Shown here piece after piece: positions 48,710 through 57,068 of a stretch of DNA of 64,000 nt (positions are counted from its first letter, which is position 1; each line of letters opens with the position of its first letter). The notes beneath the pieces are model-generated. The model saw only the letters and a list, made by a program, of their open reading frames with translations. It was not told the origin of the DNA and made no database searches. The translations under genes and the position numbers were made by a program. Origin of the DNA: an uncultured Candidatus Saccharibacteria bacterium (GTDB lineage Bacteria; Patescibacteriota; Saccharimonadia; Saccharimonadales; Saccharimonadaceae). The DNA is taken from NCBI GenBank assembly GCA_937898545.1, contig CALEJV010000004.1:20188-84187 (forward strand), written 5' to 3'.

Positions 48710-48791
48710 GAACTTTTTCAGCGCAGTACCTCTGTGACTGCGCTGGCGGATGTTTCGAACGAAGCAGCAACTACTAAACAGGAGATAGGTG

Positions 48792-49352
48792 ATGTACCAA
48801 CCAACTGACCTAAAAAAAGGCGTGATTGTGCAGCTCGATGGCAAGCCGTATCGGGTTGTGGACTATAATCAGAAGGTAATGGGCCGGGGTGGCTCTATTG
48901 TGAATGTGCGGCTGAAGAACTTGATCGATGGGAGCGTGCTGCCTAAGACCTTTAAGGGGCAAGACAAGATTGAGCCCGCCGAGGTATCGACGCAGAGCGT
49001 GCAGTACCTCTATAATGATGGTGATACGTTCTATTTTATGGATCCAACTAGCTTTGAGCAGTTTGAGCTCGCCGCGGACCTCGTCGACAGCGCCAAGGAT
49101 TATCTGAAGGAGGGGGATACACTAAGCCTGCAGTTCTTCGATGGTAAAGTAATCAATGTCGAGCTACCAAAAAACCTCTACCTCCAGGTGACCTATACCG
49201 AAGATGTTGTAAAAGGTGACACAACCAGTAGCGTGCTTAAGGATGCGACGCTGGAGACGGGCCTTGTCGTCAAGGTGCCAGCCTTTATTAAGACCGGCGA
49301 CGTTATTTCTGTCGATACTGCAAGTGGAGAGTATCGCGAGCGCAAGAAATAG
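48792..49352 (+). CDS. efp: Elongation factor P with arginine at the tip, 186 aa
   Basis: Relieves ribosome stalling at polyproline stretches. The three beta-barrel domains are recognisable: an N-terminal KOW-like domain (L-D-G-K-P-Y-R-V-V-D), the middle OB domain, and the C-terminal OB domain ending near G-D-V-I-S-V-D-T-A-S-G-E-Y. The loop that reaches the peptidyl-transferase centre reads M-G-R-G-G-S with Arg at residue 32, where E. coli has the beta-lysylated Lys34 and Pseudomonas has a rhamnosylated Arg32. No earP, epmA or epmB is in the window. GGAG lies upstream; ATG 48792 is preferred over GTG 48789. Confidence 0.96.
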   Translation: MYQPTDLKKGVIVQLDGKPYRVVDYNQKVMGRGGSIVNVRLKNLIDGSVLPKTFKGQDKIEPAEVSTQSVQYLYNDGDTFYFMDPTSFEQFELAADLVDSAKDYLKEGDTLSLQFFDGKVINVELPKNLYLQVTYTEDVVKGDTTSSVLKDATLETGLVVKVPAFIKTGDVISVDTASGEYRERKK

Positions 49353-49425
49353 TGCCCTGAGAGCTCATGAGAGCCGCTCTCATCGCGTTTACACGCAAAA
49401 GTGAGAATACGTAGGGATAGCACAC

Positions 49426-49454
49426 ATACACCGCGAAAAGCGGTGTATTTTTTG
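49426..49454 (+). terminator. Intrinsic terminator of the rpsF-efp cluster
   Basis: ATACACCGC (49426-49434), loop GAAAA, GCGGTGTAT (49440-49448), then a T-run. Confidence 0.92.
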
Positions 49455-51106
49455 TGCCGCGTGCTACTCAGGCTGGAGCATCTTAGAGATGTGATAAAAA
49501 CAACGTAGAGTAGAGACGATTTTTGCCAATTTTGAGCACAGGCTTATGGGTGCGCTGTGTTTTTGCTGAATGGTACGCGCAAGAAAAAGGGCATACATAA
49601 TGTTGTAATAACCAACACACGAGGCTTGTCGTCAAGCTCGATAGGATCGAAATATTATTGTGGAGAATGCAACACAGCTCTCTGCAACGAGAATGACGCC
49701 AAAATAGACAAGGTATTGTAAAAAAGACAGAATACAAACAGAGAATGCACGCCGAACATTCGAAATATGAGCGTCGTAGGAAACACAGCAATCGAGTAAA
49801 ACGATGATCCCAGCACAACATGAAGGAACAGACATAGTGATGTATAAACAACAGCAGGGCAACCAGAGAGACATAGTGAACACAACAACGATGTGTCAAA
49901 CTCAACGAATGCTTTGTGCGATGTGCAGCAAGAGCGTGAGAGCTCACATGCCGGGTAGATACAATAACCATAAGCACAAACGAACAAATTTCTATTACAA
50001 TCGCTCAGGTGTCTTTAGCAATATAATAATGCTTATGGCAATAGAGTATGATACAAAATGTATCAGAGTAAACATAAGCATAATATAAATAATGAACACA
50101 CTTTTTTGTTGTGTAGCTGCGAAGCTACGTGCTTTGCTTTCACGTGCTGCTGCAAAAAATTGCAGCTAGCGACATAACACGTGGAGCTGTTGCTGCGAGA
50201 TAAAAAATGTGATCATTGTCCAGCTCGGCTATTTTTTGAGTTTGGATATTTTTGACTTTTTGCTTTTTCGTGCAAGTTTGTTGTAGCTGACTGGAGGGTG
50301 TTTCATTTTTGGTTTTTGAATACTGAGCAAATTATAGCGATACGATATGCTGCTGTGAAGTATAGGCTGCACGCACGAATGGTTGATGATAAAAATAATC
50401 ATCGTTTATAGATTTGTGCAAAAATGAATTGTTTATTATTGCGGCTAGAATTGCTTATAGATGACTCATACAAATTTTGCAAAACACGCATGAATGCAAC
50501 ATATCGCGCGATGCATCTTGGCTCATCTATGTGCTGCGAAGCTGCGAAATATACCATTTTGCATACGCAAATACTCACGCTTAGCTTGCAAAAATGTGAT
50601 GCTGTCAAAAATCAATTTTTTATTCAGACAAGTGGACTTGCTATGCGAAGCATCTACTGCAGTGGCATCGTGTTTTGCTATGTGTAGTGCTTTTGCGGGG
50701 GCATGAATATGCGGCTTGTTGGTGATGTGGCGTAGCCATACGAGTGAGATATTTCGCTATCACGATGCCCACTTATTTTTTGTTATGTATACTATATGTC
50801 TGGCTGAGCTGTTTTGTGTCTTGGATATCCTGCTTGCTTTCGGCGATGTGTGCGAATAAAGAATAGTATACTGCAGTGCGCGATAGTTTGAGTGGGTTAT
50901 TAATATAAAAGCTGCAATAGCGCGCAAAGAACAAAGCGGATTTCTTTATCATCAAAATTTGAAAAACGACGGAAGCAAGAAGCATATCCGCGCGTAGTAA
51001 TATCATCCAATCGCATCATTATCATGCTCTATAGCCTCATGTATTGTGTAAAGACATGGCAGGTCTATTAGCTTCATGTCAACTAACTATCTATCCACTC
51101 GTGCAG
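49455..51106. other. Gene desert 2, A+T-rich, with TGCAAAA motifs and hairpins
   Basis: About 1.65 kb without a convincing gene on either strand. TGCAAAA occurs on the + strand at 50151, 50417, 50478 and 50587. Three adjacent hairpins are at 50113-50166. Frames on the minus strand (for example 49483-49977) are Cys/Ser/Leu-rich and lack start signals, so they were not called. Confidence 0.6.
50113..50166. repeat. Three tandem hairpins in gene desert 2
   Basis: GTAGCT-GCGA-AGCTAC (50113-50128, GNRA-type tetraloop if RNA), then ACGTG (50127-50131)/CACGT (50141-50145), then GCTGCAA-AAAA-TTGCAGC (50149-50166). Read together they could be a small structured RNA, but no promoter or U-tract was matched to them. 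Confidence 0.5.
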
Positions 51107-51112
51107 TATAAT
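51107..51112 (+). promoter_or_regulatory. -10 box of tlyA, leaderless
   Basis: Perfect TATAAT (51107-51112) ending 6 nt before ATG 51119. There is no ribosome binding site and only a weak -35. Confidence 0.6.
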
Positions 51113-51118
51113 AAAGAC

Positions 51119-51853
51119 ATGCAAAAACAACGACTAGACAAAACAATGGTGGCGCGTGGCCAAGCAGCAACACGCTCAGCGGCCGAGAATTGGATTCGCC
51201 TTGGTAAGGTATTGGTGGATGGTGTAGTGGCGCATAAGCCGGGGATGTTTGTGGATGAGTCGACGCAGATAAAGCTGGTGGCGCACGAGCGCTATGTGTC
51301 GCGGGCGGGGCTTAAATTAGCCAGCGTCGCGCAGCAGCTCAATATTTCATTTGATAATACTATCGTGCTTGATGTTGGTAGCAGCACTGGCGGCTTTACT
51401 GACTATGCATTGCAGCATGGTGCGCGCATGGTGTATGCGGTGGATGTGGGGACGGAGCAGCTCCACCCCAGCCTGCGTAGCGACCCGCGCATCGAGCTGC
51501 ACGAAAAAACCGACATTCGCAATTTTGTGCCAGCAGCCACACCAGACATTATTGTTATTGATGTATCATTCATTAGTCTGCGCAAAATTCTACCGCACTT
51601 AGTGCGTATCAGCAGTCCGCGAACTAGTATCATCGCAATGGTTAAGCCGCAGTTTGAGGCGCAGCGCGCGCAGCTTACACGCGGTGGCATCGTCAAAAAT
51701 GACAGCGTGCGCCGCGCTATCCTGCGCGACTTCGAGCAGTGGGTGCGTACCCAGTGTGTGATTATCGACAAGGCCGACAGCAGCGTGAAGGGTGCGCATG
51801 GCAACCAAGAGCGGTTTTACCGATTGCAAAAAGCAAAAAGCGCAAAGCGTTAA
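51119..51853 (+). CDS. tlyA: TlyA-family rRNA 2'-O-methyltransferase, 244 aa
   Basis: Members methylate ribose in 16S and/or 23S rRNA and set capreomycin sensitivity in mycobacteria; some are annotated as haemolysins. An N-terminal S4 RNA-binding domain (about residues 1-60, R-L-D-K-T-M-V-A-R-G, A-E-N-W-I-R-L-G-K-V-L-V-D-G) is joined to an FtsJ-like Rossmann methyltransferase with Y-V-S-R-A-G-L-K-L, the S-adenosylmethionine loop L-D-V-G-S-S-T-G-G-F-T-D, D-V-S-F-I-S-L and V-K-P-Q-F-E. Length is typical. The start ATG 51119 is 6 nt after TATAAT; an upstream in-frame extension lies before the promoter. Confidence 0.93.
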   Translation: MQKQRLDKTMVARGQAATRSAAENWIRLGKVLVDGVVAHKPGMFVDESTQIKLVAHERYVSRAGLKLASVAQQLNISFDNTIVLDVGSSTGGFTDYALQHGARMVYAVDVGTEQLHPSLRSDPRIELHEKTDIRNFVPAATPDIIVIDVSFISLRKILPHLVRISSPRTSIIAMVKPQFEAQRAQLTRGGIVKNDSVRRAILRDFEQWVRTQCVIIDKADSSVKGAHGNQERFYRLQKAKSAKR

Positions 51854-52184
51854 CGTCTCATTGAGGGCAAGCATCGTTGGCAAACTTCTCCTGCTACTCT
51901 CTCCAGCAAAGCAACATAAAAGCTGACTACCTCCAGCCACACGCTTAGACTGAGAAAAACCAGTTTCACACTCCAACGAATGAAGCGGTGAGGAAAGTGA
52001 GTGCTTCGAACGGATACGATCTAGGCTTTTGTATACCGCCTGTCGGCGTGAATCGGTATATATAATAGACAAATACCTTGCATACCGCTTCGTATCGCAC
52101 TCAATAGTTACTCATACGAGATTCTGAAAAAGCAGAGAATATCATGGTGCGAATAATATAGTAAATATAAATCCAAGTAACACA
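51854..52184. other. Convergent intergenic region with degenerate repeat copy (331 nt)
   Basis: Between tlyA and the CPBP protease gene. It contains a decayed copy of the miniature repeat (51893-51999). No clear intrinsic terminator for either gene is seen. Confidence 0.5.
51893..51999 (+). repeat. Degenerate third copy of the miniature repeat
   Basis: The right part (51955-51999) reads CTGAG-AAAAACC then TTTCACACTCCAACGAATGA, close to the corresponding part of the copy at 54168. The left part is more diverged and the internal hairpins have decayed. Same orientation as the 54168 copy. Confidence 0.55.
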
Positions 52185-52817
52185 TCATAGCACAACAAAT
52201 AGCGCCATCACCACCGTCGGCCCATTGATGAGTATGCTTGCAATGGCATGTGCCGTCATTGGTACATACACATTGCGCGTCATACTATATGCCAAGCTAA
52301 ATGGCAGTGCCCACACCATACCCAGCAGCACGCCCCATGGTACGACAAAGTGCTCTGCGGCAAAGAACATAGCACTTAGTAGGGTGGTGCAGATGATCGC
52401 TGTGCGATTGGCTAGGCAGATCATCTGCTTGCGAAAAATTGTCTCCTCCACAATGGCGGGGAGAATGATGGTTGAGAGCGCAAAAAGTAGCAACTCACCG
52501 GCTGTCTTGACTGGCATTGTAATAGCACCTGTGGTGAGGTGAGGGAAGGCTTGCTCGAGCAGGCTTGTCGCACCAAACGCTCCTGCTGCGCAAACCAGCG
52601 TAATTACTACCTGTCGCCAAAAGCTCCACCCACCAGCGAGCGCACGATACCACTGGTGTATACTCATACTTTTTGTTGCGATAATGTAGCCAAGCAGCGC
52701 CACGAAAAATGCCGTATTGCTATAAACATATAGATGCCGCGGCAGGACAAAACACGAGACGATGAAAACAACCTCGAGTATGACTGGTATGGCAATGCGC
52801 CGCACATAATGATACAT
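52185..52817 (-). CDS. CPBP-family intramembrane metalloprotease, 210 aa
   Basis: Belongs to the CAAX-processing/bacteriocin-processing (Abi) group of membrane metalloproteases. About six to seven hydrophobic helices are present. The three active-site motifs appear in order: E-E-T-I-F-R (EExxxR) near residue 121, F-F-A-A-E-H (FxxxH) near 150, and H-A-I-A-S-I-L-I-N (HxxxxxxxN type) near 190. Such proteins process peptides or confer immunity to bacteriocins; the substrate here is unknown. It stands alone on the minus strand, convergent with tlyA. TACACT ends 8 nt before the ATG, so it may also be leaderless. Confidence 0.9.
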   Translation of the reverse strand: MYHYVRRIAIPVILEVVFIVSCFVLPRHLYVYSNTAFFVALLGYIIATKSMSIHQWYRALAGGWSFWRQVVITLVCAAGAFGATSLLEQAFPHLTTGAITMPVKTAGELLLFALSTIILPAIVEETIFRKQMICLANRTAIICTTLLSAMFFAAEHFVVPWGVLLGMVWALPFSLAYSMTRNVYVPMTAHAIASILINGPTVVMALFVVL

Positions 52818-52926
52818 ATACCACCAGTGTACTCTTTGCTGGGTCTTCTGAGAAGATTATAGTAATAGTCCATGCAAAAACTCGCCATAAACTCATGGCG
52901 AGTTTACTCATGTTTCCTAGCTAGGA

Positions 52927-54009
52927 TCACTTGCTTACATTAAATCGAAATTCTACCACATCGCCTGGCTGCATGACATAGGCTTTGCCTTCGGTGCGGA
53001 TTTTGCCTGCTTCGCGCGCTTTGGCCTCGGATCCTGCTGCCACGAGGTCGTCATAATCCACCACCTGCGCCGCGATGAAGCCTCGCTCGAAGTCGGTGTG
53101 GATGACCCCGGCCGCTTGGGGTGCCGTCCAGCCTTGGTGGATCGTCCAGGCATGCACTTCCTTGGGCCCCGCGGTGAGGTAGCTTTGCAAGCCGAGCGTA
53201 TCGTACGCTGCCCGGATCAGCTGCGTCAGGCCAGCCTCGGGCACATCATAGCTTGCCAGTAGCTCCAGCGCATCCTTCGCATCCAGCCCCTTGAGTTCAT
53301 CCTCTAGTGTGGCGCAGATGAAGAGCGCTGTGCTGCCACGAGCGAGCGCCGCTAAGCGGGCTTTGGCCTCAGCATTGGCCAGGGTTGCTTCGTCGACATT
53401 AAAGACGTAGATGACTGGCTTGGCGGTGAGGAGGTGGAGGTCGGCGATTGCTTCGTGAATAATATTTTTGTTCAGATGAACAGGGGTACCAGCAGCAAGA
53501 TCGTCGCGCAACTGCTGCAAGTACTCAAGTGTACTGCGCGCCTTGGGGTTGGCCTTGGCTTCTTTGGTTAGGCGGGCGAGGCGAGTCTCGATAGTCTGGA
53601 TGTCTGCTAGCATGAGCTCGGTGTTAATGATATCGATATCGCGCTGCGGGTCGACGGTAGTATCGACGTGGACGATATCGTCATTTGCAAAGGCACGGAC
53701 AATGTGGACAATTGCATCACACTGGCGAATATGAGCGAGGAACTTATTGCCGAGCCCCTCGCCGCTGGCAGCACCAGCCACTAGCCCGGCGATATCGACA
53801 AAGGTCACAGTGGCCGGCACAACCTTCTCGGCGTGGTACATATCAGCCAGCACTGCTAAACGCTCATCGGGCACAGGCACAATGCCAGTGTTGGGCTCGA
53901 TGGTGGCAAAGGGGTAGTTGGCTGCCAAAATATCATTGTTGGTGAGGGCGTTGAAAAGGGTCGACTTGCCAACATTGGGCAGGCCAACGATACCAATAGA
54001 TAGACTCAT
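52927..54009 (-). CDS. ychF: Redox-regulated ATPase/GTPase YchF (OLA1 family), 360 aa
   Basis: A ribosome- and proteasome-associated P-loop NTPase with preference for ATP. G1 is G-L-P-N-V-G-K-S-T (residues 9-17), the G3 motif is V-D-I-A-G-L-V, and the G4 position is non-canonical (V-F-N-V-D-E), as usual in YchF, which explains its relaxed nucleotide choice. A coiled-coil insertion (about 130-170) and a C-terminal TGS domain (about 275-360, ending in G-D-V-V-E-F-R-F-N) complete it. The start is Met 54009: TGC-TATACT on the minus strand ends 6 nt before it, so the seven extra codons upstream are not used. Confidence 0.97.
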   Translation of the reverse strand: MSLSIGIVGLPNVGKSTLFNALTNNDILAANYPFATIEPNTGIVPVPDERLAVLADMYHAEKVVPATVTFVDIAGLVAGAASGEGLGNKFLAHIRQCDAIVHIVRAFANDDIVHVDTTVDPQRDIDIINTELMLADIQTIETRLARLTKEAKANPKARSTLEYLQQLRDDLAAGTPVHLNKNIIHEAIADLHLLTAKPVIYVFNVDEATLANAEAKARLAALARGSTALFICATLEDELKGLDAKDALELLASYDVPEAGLTQLIRAAYDTLGLQSYLTAGPKEVHAWTIHQGWTAPQAAGVIHTDFERGFIAAQVVDYDDLVAAGSEAKAREAGKIRTEGKAYVMQPGDVVEFRFNVSK

Positions 54010-54015
54010 ATATAT

Positions 54016-54024
54016 AGTATAGCA
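54016..54024 (-). promoter_or_regulatory. Extended -10 promoter of ychF, leaderless
   Basis: On the minus strand TGC-TATACT (54024-54016) ends 6 nt before the ATG at 54009. There is no ribosome binding site. Confidence 0.65.
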
Positions 54025-54167
54025 GCGCAAGGGAGAAATCGGCAGGAGAGAAGAGGAAAATGCGAGGAATGTGGATGCATTGCGCTTTATATAATTATAA
54101 AGTAAGGCTCTTTCGTCATTGGTGTGCTATTTTGCTTCATTACAAGATAAGCCCTGCGCTATCTCAC

Positions 54168-54309
54168 GCTCACCCTCCTCACACTCCCTCCTCAGGAACA
54201 CTACAAGAGGTCGACACCTCCCAGGTATCGACCTCTTGCGTTGGGCTGAAAACCGGTCATTACGACCGGTTTTTCACACTCCATCGGATGAAGTGATAGG
54301 GAGGGTGAG
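54168..54309 (+). repeat. Miniature inverted-repeat-like element, copy A
   Basis: About 140 bp with terminal CTCACCCTC (54170-54178) and its exact complement GAGGGTGAG (54301-54309). Inside are two hairpins: CAAGAGGTCGA (54204-54214) with TCGACCTCTTG (54228-54238), and AAAACCGGTC (54249-54258) with GACCGGTTTT (54264-54273). It has no coding capacity. A second copy lies inverted at 63884-64000. It sits between two divergent genes, where a terminator would not be expected. Confidence 0.8.
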
Positions 54310-54393
54310 CTAACGATATTTATGAGCTATATAAGGATATATAGCGATGTCTCTGCCTTGCGTCATGAACACAGTGCACAATTGCCCTAACTT

Positions 54394-54402
54394 TGCTATA
54401 AT
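54394..54402 (+). promoter_or_regulatory. Extended -10 promoter of the 54410 gene, leaderless
   Basis: TGC-TATAAT (54394-54402) ends 7 nt before ATG 54410. No ribosome binding site is present. Confidence 0.65.
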
Positions 54403-54409
54403 CATAAGC

Positions 54410-56824
54410 ATGACATTTGTACATTTTTGTCGCCAATCACTGGTGCGTGCTGGCCTGATGGGGCTGCTGTGCGCTGTGGGGGTGAGTGCGGCACTGGGTG
54501 GGCTGGTGGCAGCTCGGCCCAACAATGAGGTAGAGGCGAAGTTGCCCGAGCTCTGCCGCAGTGGCAGTCCCTGTGCAGTAGTGTGGTTTTCGCAGCCTGG
54601 CGAGCGGAATTATTATAAGTCGGGTATCTCGATCGACCACAACCAAACCGGCCTCGTCGATATCGTCATTCGTGGCTCGGGCTACTCGGGCAATCGCTCA
54701 GGTCCCTTCGACATTAGCTCGATGCACCTCGACCGCAACATGAACTGGAACTACAACCGTAATAGTCGCATCAAGAACGTCCAGTCGAGCGTGATGTACC
54801 GTGGGCGCGTCAGTGGCCAAAACCAATACACTAGCCAGGGGGGTGAAGTGCGAGCGCAACTCGACATTGGCCAGTTTGATATCCCGGTGGGGCAGTCGCG
54901 TACGGTGGGGGTGGGCTTGTATAGCTGTATCTCAACTGATGGCGGGCGTACCCTTGCCGCCAGCGAGAATATTGCCTGTGGTACGAGTGATGTGAAGGTG
55001 ACGATCACGCGGCGCATCCCACCCTGGACGATCAATGGCCAAAGCTATGTGGGCAAGCAGTGGCCTGGCACGCAAAATATGCAAAAATCCGTCCGAGCCT
55101 TTCCGGGTGAGCAAATCTACTGGGCGCACGACCTGCGCAACAACGGCCCCAACAGTGCAACCGTATCGGTGGGGATGGATGGCACCGGCTTTGCCAATAA
55201 TTACAGTGGTGGGCATAGCCTCGCGCGCAATGTGACGGGCCAGTCTGGACAGCTCTTTTATACGGTGTATCCGAGTGGCGGCATGACTGACCGCTTCACG
55301 AGTTATCGTATCCAAACGAGCGACGTTGGCCGCACACTCTGTCAACGGATATCGTGGTCGCCTGGCATTGCTGGTGACCCAGCGTGGCGGCGCAGCGACC
55401 CAGCGTGTGCTAGTGTGCACTCAGATTTTGAGCTCTATCCATCGGCCACAATTGATGGCAAGAAGCTTGCGACGCTGGAGGGTGGGAATATTGCGCCCAG
55501 CCGGATTGACGAATCCATCCACAACACTGGTGCAAGCCTCGACAAAGACCGAAGCGAGAGCGAAGCCGCGGCCTACCAGTTTATCGTGCGAGGGCAGCAC
55601 CGCCAGCAGTTCCTTGGCAGCTTGAGCAGCATCTTCGACCGTGGGGCGGCAGTGGGCTATCCCTATGCCCTGGGTAGCTACAGTGGCAGTGATACAGCGT
55701 GCACCTGGCTGCGCGGCAAGCAGCCGATCGACTGCACCAACGAACCCACCTTTCGTGAGAACAAAAAATATCTCGACAGCCACACGCGCCTGAATGACAC
55801 CAAAGATATCAACGCTGCCGATGCCAAGGTAGGGGATATGATCTGCCGCATTGTTGCTATCAAAGATTATAACTATAAACATACCGACGGCAACGAGCGC
55901 CGCATTTCCTCGCCCGCCTGTGTAACGGTAACAAAGCTACCGTGGGTGCAGATCTGGGGTGGCGACTTGCGCGTCGGCAACGGCATTGGCGCGGCGAGTG
56001 GTAATGGCGATGCACAGATCGTCACCCTCAAGACAACCAAAGATGGCAATATGTACGGCAGCTGGGCTGAGTATGGCATGATGGCGCCGCAAAATGGCGG
56101 CAAAATCCTCTCTGCCACCGGTGGTGTGCTGTCTGGCCGGCGAGGGTATGGTGGTGATTATGACCGCTCGAAGGATAGCCTTGCCTTTGCTAATACCACC
56201 ACGCCAGCTGGTCGCTGGGCACCACCGAGCAATGTGAAAGTACCAAGCTTTGGCCGAGGTACAGCGGCTAGTACATCGATTGATGTCGGGAGCTTTGCTG
56301 GCCACAATGTGCGCACCGTCAATGGCGATGCCACCATTCACGGTACGCTGCCAGGTAGTAGCACACTGGTAGTGGAAGCAAGCGGCACAGTGACGATTGA
56401 TGGTGACCTGAAGTACGGCGCTACCACTGTTGATGACGCCACCAAGCTTTCGCAGCTCGTCATTAAGGCCAAGAATATCGTCGTCCGGCATAATGTTAAA
56501 GAAGTCAATGCTTGGCTGATTGCTCAGCCAACCGGTGGCAGTGGGGGAGCCATCTCCACCTGCGACGAAATCCGTCACGTTGGTGCGTATTTCAATGGCC
56601 TCACCGCCGAGACCTGCAAAGAAAAGCTCACCATCAACGGTACCATCATGGCGCGCCAGCTCCAATTGCGCCGCACCTTTGGCGCCGAGAAGGACAACCT
56701 CGCCGAAGCTGCTGAGGTACTCAACCAACGTGCCGATGTCTTTATGTGGGGCTCGCGTTACAATAAAAACAACGACCTGCCCATCACCACCGCCACCACA
56801 ACAGAAGCCGCACCGCGGTTTTAG
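54410..56824 (+). CDS. Large secreted surface protein, 804 aa
   Basis: No family is recognised. A signal peptide is clear: basic start, hydrophobic core (about residues 12-33, A-G-L-M-G-L-L-C-A-V-G-V-S-A-A-L-G-G-L-V-A), then A-A-R. The mature part is rich in Asn, Gly, Ser, Thr, Tyr and aromatic residues with spaced cysteines, and looks like a series of beta-sandwich modules. The segment W-V-Q-I-W-G-G-D-L-R-V-G (about residue 512) opens a C-terminal part that resembles a parallel beta-helix. There is no C-terminal membrane helix, so it is secreted or attached non-covalently. It lies directly upstream of the pilus operon in the same direction, so a role in host contact or as a pilus-associated adhesin is plausible (inference). 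ATG 54410 follows TATAAT by 7 nt. Confidence 0.82.
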   Translation: MTFVHFCRQSLVRAGLMGLLCAVGVSAALGGLVAARPNNEVEAKLPELCRSGSPCAVVWFSQPGERNYYKSGISIDHNQTGLVDIVIRGSGYSGNRSGPFDISSMHLDRNMNWNYNRNSRIKNVQSSVMYRGRVSGQNQYTSQGGEVRAQLDIGQFDIPVGQSRTVGVGLYSCISTDGGRTLAASENIACGTSDVKVTITRRIPPWTINGQSYVGKQWPGTQNMQKSVRAFPGEQIYWAHDLRNNGPNSATVSVGMDGTGFANNYSGGHSLARNVTGQSGQLFYTVYPSGGMTDRFTSYRIQTSDVGRTLCQRISWSPGIAGDPAWRRSDPACASVHSDFELYPSATIDGKKLATLEGGNIAPSRIDESIHNTGASLDKDRSESEAAAYQFIVRGQHRQQFLGSLSSIFDRGAAVGYPYALGSYSGSDTACTWLRGKQPIDCTNEPTFRENKKYLDSHTRLNDTKDINAADAKVGDMICRIVAIKDYNYKHTDGNERRISSPACVTVTKLPWVQIWGGDLRVGNGIGAASGNGDAQIVTLKTTKDGNMYGSWAEYGMMAPQNGGKILSATGGVLSGRRGYGGDYDRSKDSLAFANTTTPAGRWAPPSNVKVPSFGRGTAASTSIDVGSFAGHNVRTVNGDATIHGTLPGSSTLVVEASGTVTIDGDLKYGATTVDDATKLSQLVIKAKNIVVRHNVKEVNAWLIAQPTGGSGGAISTCDEIRHVGAYFNGLTAETCKEKLTINGTIMARQLQLRRTFGAEKDNLAEAAEVLNQRADVFMWGSRYNKNNDLPITTATTTEAAPRF

Positions 56825-57030
56825 CTCAGGTGTAGTCATGGTTAAGAACTCTTTATCTTTCTTTGCATTATGTCGAGAAATAGTGGAGAGCGTGAGATTC
56901 GGCACATAACATATGAGCATCAACGCGCGATCGACATGTGAGATATCGATCCGCTAATATGTCTGATAAGGGTGAGGCGGGTAGGAAGTTTTGCAGTGCA
57001 CGTTTAGCATATTTTCCTCCGCCAACCCCC

Positions 57031-57060
57031 TTGCCTAAACCAATGTCGCTTATGTATAAT
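57031..57060 (+). promoter_or_regulatory. Promoter of the type IV pilus operon, near-leaderless
   Basis: TTGCCT (57031-57036), an 18-nt spacer, perfect TATAAT (57055-57060), then 8 nt to ATG 57069. An in-frame ATG at 57063 is too close to the box to be used. Confidence 0.65.
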
Positions 57061-57068
57061 AGATGAGT

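Noticed and set aside
49483..49987. Cys/Ser/Leu-rich open frames on the minus strand in gene desert 2
   Set aside because: Three overlapping frames of similar poor composition, none with a ribosome binding site; typical of random A+T-rich DNA.
54010..54030. Seven extra N-terminal codons of YchF
   Set aside because: They overlap the -10 box, and the family starts at M-S-L-S-I-G-I-V-G.
55937..56923. 328-codon open frame on the minus strand
   Set aside because: Antisense shadow of the large secreted protein, with no ribosome binding site.
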